This document shows positions 1 to 8,265 of a stretch of 36,660 bases of DNA, piece after piece. The position numbers and the translations under genes are program-made. A model generated the notes under the pieces. It saw nothing but the letters and a program-made list of their open reading frames with translations, had not been told where the DNA came from and ran no database searches. Location of the stretch: NCBI GenBank assembly GCA_041552135.1, contig JBFELL010000006.1:1-36660 (forward strand). The letters are read 5' to 3'. The stretch is from SZUA-186 sp041552135 (lineage in GTDB: Bacteria > Pseudomonadota > Gammaproteobacteria > UBA9214). The stretch's first letter is position 1; each line of letters starts with the position of its first letter.

Positions 1-1059
1 ATGGGCTTTCTCGGTATCGTGCAGAACGACATCAAGCGCGTCGTGGCCTACTCGACCCTGTCGCAGCTCGGTTACATGACCGTGGCGCTGGGTGTGTCGG
101 CCTATGCCGCCGGCATCTTCCACCTCATGACGCACGCCTTCTTCAAGGCGCTGCTGTTCCTCGGCGCCGGCTCGGTGATCATCGCCATGCACCACGACCA
201 GGACATCCGCAACATGGGCGGCCTGCGCAAGTACATGCCGATCACCTGGATCACCTCGCTGATCGGTTCGCTGGCCCTGATCGGCACGCCGTTCTTCGCC
301 GGTTTCTACTCCAAGGACACCATCATCGAGGCGGTGCACCACTCGCAGCTGCCGGGCGCCGGGCTGGTCTACTGGATGGTACTGGCCGGTGTGTTCATCA
401 CGGCGCTGTACAGCTTCCGCATGTACTTCCTGGTATTCCACGGCAAGCCGCGCATGGACGAGCACACCCGTGAGCACCTGCACGAGACGCCGTGGGTGGT
501 GACGCTGCCGCTGGTGCTGCTGGCGATCCCTTCGGTGCTGTCCGGCTACCTGATCGACCCGGTGGTGTTTGGCGACTACTTCAACGGTGTTATCCACGTG
601 AACCCGGCCAACGACGTGCTCAGCGGCATCGGCGAGCACTACCACGGCCCGGTCAGCTTCGTGCTGCACGCCTTCGGCGGCCCGGCCATCTACCTGGCCA
701 TCGCGGGCGTGGTGACGGCCTGGTACATCTATATGAAGAATCCCGACATCGCCGACAATATCCGCCGGCGTTTCCGCGGCGTCTACCAGCTGCTGATCAA
801 CAAGTACTACGCCGACGAGTTCAACGACTTCGTGTTCGCCGGCGGGGCGCGCGGTGTCGGCCGGCTGCTGTGGAAGATCGGTGACAGCGTGATTATCGAC
901 GGCCTGATCGTCAACGGCAGCGCGCGCGTTGTCGGCTGGGTCGCCGGCATGGTGCGCCATGTCCAGACGGGCTACCTGTATCACTATGCCTTCAGCATGA
1001 TTATCGGGCTGCTGTTGCTGCTTGCCTGGTTTGTCTTCCTGTCGGGAGGTGCGGCATGA
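1..1059 (+). CDS. nuoL: NADH-quinone oxidoreductase subunit L, C-terminal part
   Basis: This is the C-terminal 352 residues of the large antiporter-like membrane subunit of respiratory complex I, which helps couple NADH:quinone electron transfer to proton pumping across the inner membrane. The family is normally about 620-680 residues, so roughly the first 300 lie before the window. The ATG at base 1 is therefore an internal methionine, not the start. Typical NuoL features are the VQNDIKRVVAYSTLSQLGYM helix, the HAFFKALLFL helix containing conserved His and Lys, and the AGFYSKD loop, followed by a long hydrophobic C-terminus that includes the lateral-helix region. Its TGA overlaps the ATG of nuoM (ATGA), indicating translational coupling. 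The identification is secure; only the 5' end is missing. Confidence 0.97.
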   Translation: MGFLGIVQNDIKRVVAYSTLSQLGYMTVALGVSAYAAGIFHLMTHAFFKALLFLGAGSVIIAMHHDQDIRNMGGLRKYMPITWITSLIGSLALIGTPFFAGFYSKDTIIEAVHHSQLPGAGLVYWMVLAGVFITALYSFRMYFLVFHGKPRMDEHTREHLHETPWVVTLPLVLLAIPSVLSGYLIDPVVFGDYFNGVIHVNPANDVLSGIGEHYHGPVSFVLHAFGGPAIYLAIAGVVTAWYIYMKNPDIADNIRRRFRGVYQLLINKYYADEFNDFVFAGGARGVGRLLWKIGDSVIIDGLIVNGSARVVGWVAGMVRHVQTGYLYHYAFSMIIGLLLLLAWFVFLSGGAA

Positions 1060-2606
1060 TCGATTTTCCGCTGCTGAGTGCGCTGATCTGGCTGCCGGTA
1101 GCCGGCGGCGTGGCCCTGCTGGCGATGGGCGCCATGGGCAATACCGCCAGTCGCCAGACGGCGCTGCTTGTCTCCATCGCCACCTTCCTGCTCAGCCTGC
1201 TGCTGTATACCAACTTCGACATGGGCACGGCGGCCATGCAGTTCCAGGAACAGATCCCCTGGATCGCCGCGATCGACGCCAACTATCACCTCGGCGTCGA
1301 CGGCATCTCCATGCCGCTGATCATCCTGACCACGTTTACCACCGTGCTGGTGGTGATCGCCGGCTGGGAGGTCATACGGGAGAAGACCGGCCAGTACATG
1401 GCTGCCTTCCTGATCATGGAGGGCCTGATGAACGGCGTGTTCGCGGCGCTCGATGCCGTGCTGTTCTACGTCTTCTGGGAGGCCATGCTGGTGCCGATGT
1501 TCCTGATCATCGGCATCTGGGGCGGGCCGCGCCGGGTGTATGCGACCATCAAGTTCTTCCTCTACACCTTCTTCGGCTCGGTGTTCATGCTGGTCGCGCT
1601 GATCTACATGTACCTCGAGTCCGGCAGCTTCAGCATTCTCGATTTCCACCGCCTGCCGCTCGGCATGACCGAGCAGATCCTGATCTTCGTCGCCTTCCTG
1701 ATGGCGTTTGCCGTCAAGGTGCCGATGTGGCCGGTGCACACCTGGCTGCCGGATGCCCACGTCGAGGCGCCGACCGGCGGCTCCGTCATCCTGGCGGCGA
1801 TCATGCTGAAGATCGGCGGCTACGGCTTCCTGCGCTTCAGCCTGCCGATCACCCCGGACGCCAGTCATGCGCTCGACTGGGTGATCATTCTCATGTCACT
1901 GGTGGCGGTGGTCTACATCGGTTTTGTCGCGCTGGTGCAGGAGGACATGAAGAAGCTGATTGCCTACTCGTCCATCGCCCACATGGGCTTCGTGACGCTG
2001 GGCATCTTCCTGGTGTTCACGCTGCTCGATAACAGCGGTGGGGTGCAGGGCGCCGCGCTCGGCATGGAGGGCGGCATGATCCAGATGATCTCGCACGGCT
2101 TCATCTCCGGCGCGCTGTTCCTGTGTGTCGGCGTGCTGTACGACCGGCTGCACAGCCGGCAGATCGGCGATTACGGCGGCGTGGCCAACACCATGCCGGT
2201 GTTCGCCGGCTTCATGGTGCTGTTCGCCATGGCCAATTCCGGACTGCCCGGTACCTCGGGTTTCGTCGGCGAGTTCATGGTGATCCTGGCGAGCTTCAAG
2301 GCCAATCCGTGGTTTGCCTTCCTGGCCGCCGGCACCCTGATACTGGGGGCGGCCTACAGCCTGTGGCTGGTCAAGCGCGTGCTGTTCGGTGATGTTGCCA
2401 ACGACAACGTCATGCAACTGGAAGACATCAACCGGCGCGAGTTCCTCGTGCTGGCGAGCCTGGCCGCGGTGGTGCTGCTGTTCGGCATCTGGCCGGCGCC
2501 GCTGACCGAGGTGATGCACGCCAGCGTGGGTAATCTGCTGGAACACGTATCGGCCAGCAAGCTGCCGGCGGAGACCGGCCTGGCGCTGATGGGCGCTGCA
2601 CCGTAG
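1056..2606 (+). CDS. nuoM: NADH-quinone oxidoreductase subunit M
   Basis: This is an antiporter-like, multi-spanning subunit of complex I in the inner membrane, 516 residues long, which matches the family. Diagnostic segments are YHLGVDGISMPL near residue 70, the FYVFWEAMLVPMFLIIGIWGG helix carrying the conserved membrane glutamate, the MWPVHTWLPDAHVEAPT loop near residue 225, and GTSGFVGEFM near residue 400. The start overlaps the nuoL stop by four bases, and nuoN follows after a few bases, so the three genes form the distal end of a nuo operon whose proximal genes lie outside the window. Confidence 0.98.
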   Translation: MIDFPLLSALIWLPVAGGVALLAMGAMGNTASRQTALLVSIATFLLSLLLYTNFDMGTAAMQFQEQIPWIAAIDANYHLGVDGISMPLIILTTFTTVLVVIAGWEVIREKTGQYMAAFLIMEGLMNGVFAALDAVLFYVFWEAMLVPMFLIIGIWGGPRRVYATIKFFLYTFFGSVFMLVALIYMYLESGSFSILDFHRLPLGMTEQILIFVAFLMAFAVKVPMWPVHTWLPDAHVEAPTGGSVILAAIMLKIGGYGFLRFSLPITPDASHALDWVIILMSLVAVVYIGFVALVQEDMKKLIAYSSIAHMGFVTLGIFLVFTLLDNSGGVQGAALGMEGGMIQMISHGFISGALFLCVGVLYDRLHSRQIGDYGGVANTMPVFAGFMVLFAMANSGLPGTSGFVGEFMVILASFKANPWFAFLAAGTLILGAAYSLWLVKRVLFGDVANDNVMQLEDINRREFLVLASLAAVVLLFGIWPAPLTEVMHASVGNLLEHVSASKLPAETGLALMGAAP

Positions 2607-2617
2607 GGGAGATGACC

Positions 2618-4048
2618 ATGCTGCTATCCGATTTCGCACCGCTGTTGACCGAGATGTTCGTGCTAGCCATGGCCTGCATCATCCTGGTCCTCGATGCCTT
2701 CCTGCCCGACGAGCGTCGCGTGGTGAGCTACACCCTGTCCCAGCTCACACTGCTCGTGGCCGCCCTGATCAGCTGGGGCATGCTCGATGACGCGGCAGTC
2801 GTGGTGCTGAACGGCACCTTCGTCAGCGATCCCATGGCGGCGCTGCTGAAGACCAGTATCTTCCTCATTACCTTCGGCGCCTTCATGTACTCGCGCAGCT
2901 ACCTGGTGGCGCGCGATATCTTCAAGGGCGAGTATTACGTGCTGGGCCTGTTTGCCGTACTCGGCATGCAGGTGCTGGTCTCGGCGCACAGCCTGTTGAC
3001 GATCTATCTCGGGCTGGAACTGCTGTCGCTGTCGCTGTATGCGCTGGTGGCCTTCAATCGCGACTCCGCGGCGGCCTCCGAGGCGGCCATGAAATATTTC
3101 GTCCTGGGCGCGCTGGCCTCGGGCATGCTGCTCTATGGCATATCCATGCTCTACGGCGCGACCGGCAGCCTGGATATCGGCGAGGTGTCCGCGGCGCTGG
3201 CGGCGCCTGGCGAGCGCAGCCTCATCCTGGTGTTCGCCCTGTGCTTCATCGTCGTCGGACTGGCGTTCAAGTTCGGCGCCGTGCCGTTCCACATGTGGGT
3301 GCCGGACGTCTACCACGGTGCGCCGACGCCGGTGACGCTGTTTATCGGCAGTGCGCCCAAGATCGCCGCCTTCGCCATGGCCATGCGCCTGCTGGAGGAG
3401 ACGCTGGGCGGGCTGGTGACTGACTGGCAGCAGATGCTGACCATCCTCGCCGTGCTGTCCATGGCGGTCGGCAACATCATTGCCATCGCCCAATCGAACA
3501 TCAAGCGCATGCTGGCCTATTCCACCATCTCGCACGTCGGCTTCCTGATCCTCGGGCTGCTGGCCGGGACCGCGGAAGGCTACTCGGCGGCCATGTTCTA
3601 TGCCATCACCTACGCCCTGATGGCGATCGGCGGTTTCGGCATGATCATCCTGCTCAGCCGCTCGGGCTTCGAGGCGGACCGGCTGGATGATTTCAAGGGC
3701 CTGAACGACCGCAGTCCCTGGTTTGCCTTCATGATGCTGATCCTGATGTTTTCCATGGCCGGTGTGCCGCCGACAGTCGGTTTCTACGCCAAGCTGTCGG
3801 TACTGCAGGCGATCATCCATGTCGACATGGTGTGGCTCGCCCTGGTCGCGGTGTTCTTCTCCATCATCGGCGCCTTCTACTACCTGCGCATCGTCAAGCT
3901 GATGTACTTCGATGCCAGTGAAACAGAGGAACCGCTGGCCGTCAGCACCGACATGCAGATCGCTATCAGCCTGAACGGCCTGGCCGTGCTGGCGCTCGGC
4001 CTGTTCCCCGGCGGCCTGCTCGCCGTGTGCGCGGCGGTCCTCGCCTGA
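2618..4048 (+). CDS. nuoN: NADH-quinone oxidoreductase subunit N
   Basis: This is the third antiporter-like membrane subunit of complex I and the usual last gene of the nuo operon. It has about 476 residues, typical of the family. Recognisable segments are GLELLSLSLYALVAF, MKYFVLGALASGMLLYG, the FHMWVPDVYHGAPTPVT loop and the SNIKRMLAYSTISHVGF helix. Two in-frame ATGs lie close together at 2612 and 2618. The purine-rich AGGGGA sequence ends immediately before 2612 and is about 6-7 bases from 2618, so 2618 is the better spaced start; 2612 would add only Met-Thr. No T-rich intrinsic terminator follows, only hairpins without a T run (see 4078-4158). Confidence 0.96.
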   Translation: MLLSDFAPLLTEMFVLAMACIILVLDAFLPDERRVVSYTLSQLTLLVAALISWGMLDDAAVVVLNGTFVSDPMAALLKTSIFLITFGAFMYSRSYLVARDIFKGEYYVLGLFAVLGMQVLVSAHSLLTIYLGLELLSLSLYALVAFNRDSAAASEAAMKYFVLGALASGMLLYGISMLYGATGSLDIGEVSAALAAPGERSLILVFALCFIVVGLAFKFGAVPFHMWVPDVYHGAPTPVTLFIGSAPKIAAFAMAMRLLEETLGGLVTDWQQMLTILAVLSMAVGNIIAIAQSNIKRMLAYSTISHVGFLILGLLAGTAEGYSAAMFYAITYALMAIGGFGMIILLSRSGFEADRLDDFKGLNDRSPWFAFMMLILMFSMAGVPPTVGFYAKLSVLQAIIHVDMVWLALVAVFFSIIGAFYYLRIVKLMYFDASETEEPLAVSTDMQIAISLNGLAVLALGLFPGGLLAVCAAVLA

Positions 4049-4077
4049 GGCGCTGCGGCAGCACGATTCTTCACTAC

Positions 4078-4158
4078 GGCGGTTGTTATCACCGCCATAT
4101 CCTGGTGGCAGTTTCCCGTGATGTGCCCCGTTTCCGGCAAGCGTTTATCCGCTTGCCG
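4078..4158. other. Two hairpins downstream of nuoN; rest of 4049-4197 empty
   Basis: The 363-base spacer 4049-4411 between nuoN (+) and the converging Usp-like gene (-) has no convincing gene. Its first half holds two perfect stems. One is GGCGGT (4078-4083) paired with ACCGCC (4091-4096). The other is the 9-bp CGGCAAGCG (4135-4143) paired with CGCTTGCCG (4150-4158) around a six-base loop. Neither is followed by a T run on either strand, so they are not classical intrinsic terminators. They could protect mRNA 3' ends. The second half of the spacer is the repeat array described separately. Confidence 0.5.
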
Positions 4159-4197
4159 AATGGACCCACCCAGGGTCTTGCTCGGCAGAATGACGAC

Positions 4198-4394
4198 GCA
4201 AAGGGGACAGATTCGCAAAGGGGACAGATTTATTTGGCAATCACGCAAAGGGGACAGATTTATTTGGCAATGCAGCGGTTTAATCATCCCTCTGACGCTG
4301 ACGCCAAATAAATCTGTCCCCTTTGGATTCTGACGCCAAATAAATCTGTCCCCTTTGGATTTGGACGCTGAGCCCAAATAAATCTGTCCCCTTT
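4198..4394. repeat. GGGGACAG repeat array, three copies facing three
   Basis: A 21-base unit, AAAGGGGACAG followed by ATTTATTTGG, occurs in full at 4217-4237 and 4247-4267. A shortened copy (core AAAGGGGACAGATT) lies just before at about 4200-4213. The exact reverse complement occurs at 4304-4324, 4336-4356 and 4374-4394. The forward copies are 30 bases apart and the inverted copies 32 and 38 bases apart. The whole block can fold into a long imperfect hairpin with several alternative pairings. The same GGGGACAG core appears at 15519-15560 and 30473-30515. From memory, this resembles REP/REPIN-type repeats mobilised in trans by Y1 (REP-associated) transposases; no such gene is in the window. 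Confidence 0.9.
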
Positions 4395-4411
4395 GGATTG
4401 GTAAAGGCGAG

Positions 4412-5197
4412 TTACCTGACCAGTATGGCGGGGCAGGTGCTGCGGCGGCGCAGCAGTGCAATAGTCTCGTCGTCGAGCTGGTCGGCGGGTATGCCGATCA
4501 CCAGCTGGCCGGCCACCTGCCTGCGCAGCCGGTTCAGCAGTTCCGTGGTGCTGTTGCTGATGACCTCCAGGTAATCTACGGACCGCTCACCCACCAGCCC
4601 GGCGGCGCGTTCGCGCAGCGCGGGCAGTTCATCCGGGCGGGCTGCGGCCAGCACGACCACGAGGCCTGTGCCGCCGGCATCGGCCATCTTCATGGCTACC
4701 CCGAGTGCCCTCGTTGCCGGTTCCGCCTGGTCGAACACGGCCATGACCGGCCGCCTTGCCGGTGCAACCGCACGGCGGCCTGCCAGCGGCGCCGTGCCCG
4801 CAGTCGCGCCGAGCAGCATCAGGTCAACCTCGGCCAGCATCTCTCGCAGCAGGACAACCGGATCACCGCGCAGTGAGCGGAAAGACCAGGGATAACCCCG
4901 GGGACTTGCCGCCTCGGCCAGGGCCCGCTCGGCAATGCGTGCCTGGGTCCTGAACTGGCGTTCCAGTTCCACGGCCTGCAGGCGCCGTTCGGCCTGTGTC
5001 AGGCGGCAGTATTCACGAACCACCGGGATGTCGGCCAGCGACAGCAGTTCGCTGTCCTCGATGTACAGGCCCAGCACCTCGGCGGGGGACTCCGGCCACA
5101 ACAGTTCCAGTGCCGCCAGCGTGTCGCGGTCGGTCAGGCTGTTGCCGAGCATGATCGTGACACGGACCTGGCGCTCTGCTGCCTTGGCGGCCATCAT
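4412..5197 (-). CDS. Tandem universal-stress-like protein
   Basis: This gene encodes 261 residues that look like two degenerate UspA-type alpha/beta domains in tandem (about residues 8-130 and 140-261). Support comes from the alternating hydrophobic strands (VTIMLGNS near the N-terminus, VMAVFDQ at the start of the second half), the GLYIEDSELL stretch common in Usp-like proteins, and the CPAILVR C-terminus. The glycine-rich ATP-binding motif of ATP-binding Usps is not visible, so nucleotide binding is doubtful. The start is the first of two consecutive ATGs at 5197, whose ATGA overlaps the stop of the upstream Lon-like gene, implying coupled translation. A role as a stress partner or adaptor of that protease is inference. 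The family call is moderately sure and the function is unknown. Confidence 0.7.
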   Translation of the reverse strand: MMAAKAAERQVRVTIMLGNSLTDRDTLAALELLWPESPAEVLGLYIEDSELLSLADIPVVREYCRLTQAERRLQAVELERQFRTQARIAERALAEAASPRGYPWSFRSLRGDPVVLLREMLAEVDLMLLGATAGTAPLAGRRAVAPARRPVMAVFDQAEPATRALGVAMKMADAGGTGLVVVLAAARPDELPALRERAAGLVGERSVDYLEVISNSTTELLNRLRRQVAGQLVIGIPADQLDDETIALLRRRSTCPAILVR

Positions 5198-7629
5198 GTA
5201 CTCTCGTTCTTGCTGTTGGTGCCGAAGGCGTGTCGCTGCTCGGCAAGGGCCAGCAGCCGTTCGCGTACCCGCGCATTGACCGTGTCCGGGGCGAACTGTC
5301 CGTCCTCGCCTGCAGTGCCGGCCTCTGAGCCGGTCAGCAGCGTCAGGCACTGGTCGATGTCCTCGACCGGGTAGACGCTGAACTGCCCGGCCTTCACCGC
5401 CTCGATAACGTCGTTGTGCAGCATCAGGTGCCTGACGTTGGCAGCGGGAATCAGCACGCCCTGGGTGCCGCTGAGGCCGCGCTGCTTGCAGATGTCGAAG
5501 AAACCCTCGATCTTCTCATTCACGCCACCGATCGCCTGGATCTGGCCGTGCTGGTTGACCGAGCCGGTAACCGCCAGGTCCTGGCGCAGCGGGATGCCGG
5601 ACAGGGCCGAGAGCAGGGCGCACAGCTCGGCGGCAGAGGCGCTGTCGCCCTCGACGCCGCTGTAGGTCTGCTCGAACACCAGGCTTGCGGACAGTGACAG
5701 CGGCCGGTCGATGACATAGTGGCCCGCCAGGTAGCCCGACAGGATCAGCACGCCCTTGGAATGCAGCGGCCCGCCCAGCTCCACCTCGCGCTCGATGTCG
5801 ATCACCTCGCCGGAGCCCAGCGCCACACGGGCGGTGATCCGGCTGGGGTGGGCAAAGGCAAATTCACCGAGCTGGGCGATGGCGAGTCCGTTGATCTGGC
5901 CGGTGACGGCGCCCTCTGTGTCGATCAGCAGGGTGCCGCGCAGGATCTCCTCCTGCAGCCGGTCGCGGATCCGGCTGGCGCGATGGGTGCGGGCGTCGAT
6001 CGCCTGCTGGACATCCTCGCTGGCGATGACGTGCCGGCCGCCGCGGGCGGCGTAGAAGTCCGATTCGCGCACCAGATCGGTGGCGTTCATCAGGCTGGCG
6101 GAGATCTTCTGCGAATCCCCCGCCTCGCGCACGCAGGCCTCGATGAGGCGCGCCGTGGCGGCACGGTCCAGCGGCCTGAGCCGGTCGCGGCTGGCCATCA
6201 TCGCCAGCAGCCGGGCAAACAGCCGGCTGTTCTCCGGGCTGCGCTCGAACTCGTCCTCGAAGTCTGCCGCCACCTTGAACAGCTCGGGGAACTCCGGGTC
6301 GTAGATCTGCAGCAGGTAGTACAGCAGGCGGTCGCCAACCAGAAAGACCTTGGTGTTCAGCGGGATCGGCTCCGGTTCAAGCGACACCGTACTGACCAGG
6401 CTCAGCGCATCGCCGAGGGACTGGGTACGTATCTCGCGGGATTTCAGTGCACGCTTGAGGCCCTCCCAGGCAAACGGCTGCACCAGCAGCTTGGCCGCGT
6501 CAATAACCAGGTAGCCGCCATTGGCACGATGCAGGGCGCCTGGCCTGATGAGGGTGAAATTGGTGATCAGCGTGCCCATTTCGGACATGTGCTCGATCTT
6601 GCCGATCAGGTTCGGGAAGGTCGGGTGGTCCTCGAAAACGACCGGTGCGCCTTCCTCGCCGCTGTTGCTGACGATCACGTTGACGGCATAGCGGCGCATG
6701 GCCGGCGATTCGCCCCGTTCGAGCCCGCTGCTGTGCCCGCCGGACAGGATGGCCTGTATCGTGCCCCTGTCGCCGCCGCCCTTGATGAAGATGTCGACAT
6801 TCTCGACGATGTCGGCCTGCATGTCGCGCAGGTAGGCGACGATCCTCGGCAGGGCCAGATACTTTTCGATCAGCTGGTTGATCAGGTTACCGACCGCCAG
6901 CATGGAGACCTCATGATCGAGGTCGCGCAGTTTCTGCCGCATCTTGCGCGCCTCTTCCGGAATCGACTGCATGGTGTGCTGGAACTCGGCGGTTACCTCC
7001 CGGATCATGGCCTCGATATGGTCCTGCTCGTCCTTCGGCAGCTTCTTGAACTCCTCCGAGCTGATGGTCTTGTCGCCACGTATCGGTGCGAAGACGACGC
7101 CGGTCGAGGTCTGGATGACCTTGATGCCCCGCTCCCTGGCATAGGCCTGCAATTGCTCGAAGCTGTTTTCCTGGTACTCCTGGAGTTCCTCCTCTATCGC
7201 GTGCTGGCGGGCGTGGTATTCGTTGCTTTCGAATGCCGCGGTCAGCGCCGTGTGGGACTCGTCGACCAGCTGCCCGATGTCACGGCGCAGGATGACACCC
7301 TCACCAGGCGGCAGGCGCAGGGCGCGGGGTTTGCTCGGATCCGGGAAGTTGTTGACGTAACACCAGTCATCCGCCCGCCTGGAGGCGGCGGATTTGCCGG
7401 TCAGTATGCGGCGGATCGCGGTGTGTCTGCCACTGCCCTGGGGTCCCAGCACATACAGGTTGTAGCCCTCTGCCTGGATTTCCGTGCCGAACTGCATGGC
7501 TTCAACCGCGCGTTCCTGCCCCAGCGGTTCGGTCAGTGCTTCCAGGTCTGCCGTGGTTTCGAAGTCAAACAGGTCGGGATCGCAGCGCCGGTAGAGTTCA
7601 TCGGCCGAGAGTGGCTTGACGCTATCCAT
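5194..7629 (-). CDS. Lon-like ATP-dependent protease (S16 family)
   Basis: This 811-residue protein belongs to the Lon-like group with an atypical AAA region and a C-terminal Lon peptidase domain (YcbZ/LonB-like), not to the classical Lon with the N-terminal substrate domain. It has a Walker-A-like GPQGSGRHT at residues 62-70, with Arg where Lys is usual, which I recall as normal for this group. A helical insertion follows at about 130-270. The proteolytic dyad is Ser663 in GDSAS and Lys706 in GGVNEKIEGF, 43 residues apart exactly as in E. coli Lon. The ATG at 7629 follows an AAGGA ribosome site. It should be a cytosolic protein-quality-control enzyme with unknown substrates. It overlaps the Usp-like gene downstream and follows the host-attachment-family gene by 73 bases. 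Confidence 0.92.
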   Translation of the reverse strand: MDSVKPLSADELYRRCDPDLFDFETTADLEALTEPLGQERAVEAMQFGTEIQAEGYNLYVLGPQGSGRHTAIRRILTGKSAASRRADDWCYVNNFPDPSKPRALRLPPGEGVILRRDIGQLVDESHTALTAAFESNEYHARQHAIEEELQEYQENSFEQLQAYARERGIKVIQTSTGVVFAPIRGDKTISSEEFKKLPKDEQDHIEAMIREVTAEFQHTMQSIPEEARKMRQKLRDLDHEVSMLAVGNLINQLIEKYLALPRIVAYLRDMQADIVENVDIFIKGGGDRGTIQAILSGGHSSGLERGESPAMRRYAVNVIVSNSGEEGAPVVFEDHPTFPNLIGKIEHMSEMGTLITNFTLIRPGALHRANGGYLVIDAAKLLVQPFAWEGLKRALKSREIRTQSLGDALSLVSTVSLEPEPIPLNTKVFLVGDRLLYYLLQIYDPEFPELFKVAADFEDEFERSPENSRLFARLLAMMASRDRLRPLDRAATARLIEACVREAGDSQKISASLMNATDLVRESDFYAARGGRHVIASEDVQQAIDARTHRASRIRDRLQEEILRGTLLIDTEGAVTGQINGLAIAQLGEFAFAHPSRITARVALGSGEVIDIEREVELGGPLHSKGVLILSGYLAGHYVIDRPLSLSASLVFEQTYSGVEGDSASAAELCALLSALSGIPLRQDLAVTGSVNQHGQIQAIGGVNEKIEGFFDICKQRGLSGTQGVLIPAANVRHLMLHNDVIEAVKAGQFSVYPVEDIDQCLTLLTGSEAGTAGEDGQFAPDTVNARVRERLLALAEQRHAFGTNSKNEST

Positions 7630-7702
7630 TTGTCGCTTTTCCTTGCCGGCTCAATGACTGGCCGGGTGTTGTTCGCCCCGCCAGCCGCCGGTCTGATGCA
7701 TG

Positions 7703-8137
7703 TCAGAGACGTGCCGGCAGGTGGGTGCGGATTTCACGCGCGTCATACTGGCCGAGGTTTTTGTTGATCTCGGTGACCCTGAGCTGCTCCGGGTTACTGA
7801 CGGACTCGCGCAACAGGCCGAGGAAGCGGGCGCCGGCAACGATGACCAGGTGGTTGTAGCTGCCTGCACGGCAGGCCGCGCTGACATGCTCTGCGATCTC
7901 CTTGGCAAAGCGGATCGCTTCCTGCTCCATTGGCTCGACGGATGCCGACATGGCATGCCTGCCCTGGCCGCCACTGTCGAAGCTGCGGCCCGGTCGGTCG
8001 GATGCCAGCACGCCGGACTTCTCGCGCGCCACCTCATGCTCAAGTCGCTGGATCTCGTTCAGCTCGCCTTCCGGGGTGTCAACGCTGAAAAAACGCGCCT
8101 TGCTCTGGTCGGCCACGATAATCAGGGGGATGCTCAT
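7703..8137 (-). CDS. Host attachment family protein (eRF1-like fold suspected)
   Basis: This 144-residue protein matches the 'protein required for attachment to host cells' family, best marked by the DRPGRSFDSGGQGRHAM stretch near residues 47-63 and by the N-terminal VADQSKARFF strand. The family name comes from an early plant-symbiosis or pathogen report and probably does not describe its job. By recollection, related bacterial families have been linked to the eRF1/Pelota-type release-factor fold, which would fit the neighbouring RNA ligase. A GGGAGG ribosome site sits about six bases upstream of the ATG at 8137. There is no signal peptide, so it is probably cytosolic. It lies between rtcB and the Lon-like gene in the same direction. 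Confidence 0.85.
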   Translation of the reverse strand: MSIPLIIVADQSKARFFSVDTPEGELNEIQRLEHEVAREKSGVLASDRPGRSFDSGGQGRHAMSASVEPMEQEAIRFAKEIAEHVSAACRAGSYNHLVIVAGARFLGLLRESVSNPEQLRVTEINKNLGQYDAREIRTHLPARL

Positions 8138-8256
8138 AATTGCCTCCCGGTTTTGTACGGAATTGCAGATATCCGGTGCCTGATAACAAGATAACCGCCT
8201 GCCAATGTCATTGCCATGATCAGGATCAGCAAAACCGTGCCCCGCGGCAGCCGCAC
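8134..8256 (-). CDS. Possible 40-residue single-span membrane peptide
   Basis: The 128-base spacer between rtcB and the host-attachment-family gene stays open in one frame from the rtcB stop to a TGA at 8136-8134. That stop overlaps the next gene's ATG as ATGA. Starting at GTG 8256 it reads 40 residues: a short basic N-terminus (RLPR), a hydrophobic stretch of about 18 residues (VLLILIMAMTLAGGYLVI), then a basic tail beginning RHR. This is the layout of a single-span inner-membrane small protein. Start choice is uncertain: GTG 8256 has only a distant AGGG, and ATG 8217 or 8211 would cut the helix. It is in the same frame as rtcB, directly after that gene's TGA. Function is unknown. It may be a chance open stretch, but the hydrophobic pattern and the overlapping stop/start favour a real gene. 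Confidence 0.4.
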   Translation of the reverse strand: MRLPRGTVLLILIMAMTLAGGYLVIRHRISAIPYKTGRQL

Positions 8257-8265
8257 CGGGGCGGG

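Noticed and set aside
1..3. True nuoL start at base 1
   Set aside because: The protein begins in the middle of a conserved transmembrane helix; about 300 family residues are missing upstream.
4135..4158. Intrinsic terminator of the nuo operon
   Set aside because: The 9-bp stem is perfect, but no T run follows on either strand, so it is recorded only as a hairpin.
4198..4394. CRISPR-like array
   Set aside because: Spacing near 30 bases looks CRISPR-like at first, but copies point in both directions, the intervals between units are only about 9-17 bases, and there are no cas genes.
5719..7767. 682-codon open frame on the plus strand
   Set aside because: It is the antisense shadow of the Lon-like gene. 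The composition is that of GC-rich third-position bias, there is no recognisable domain, and the minus-strand protein has clear catalytic motifs.
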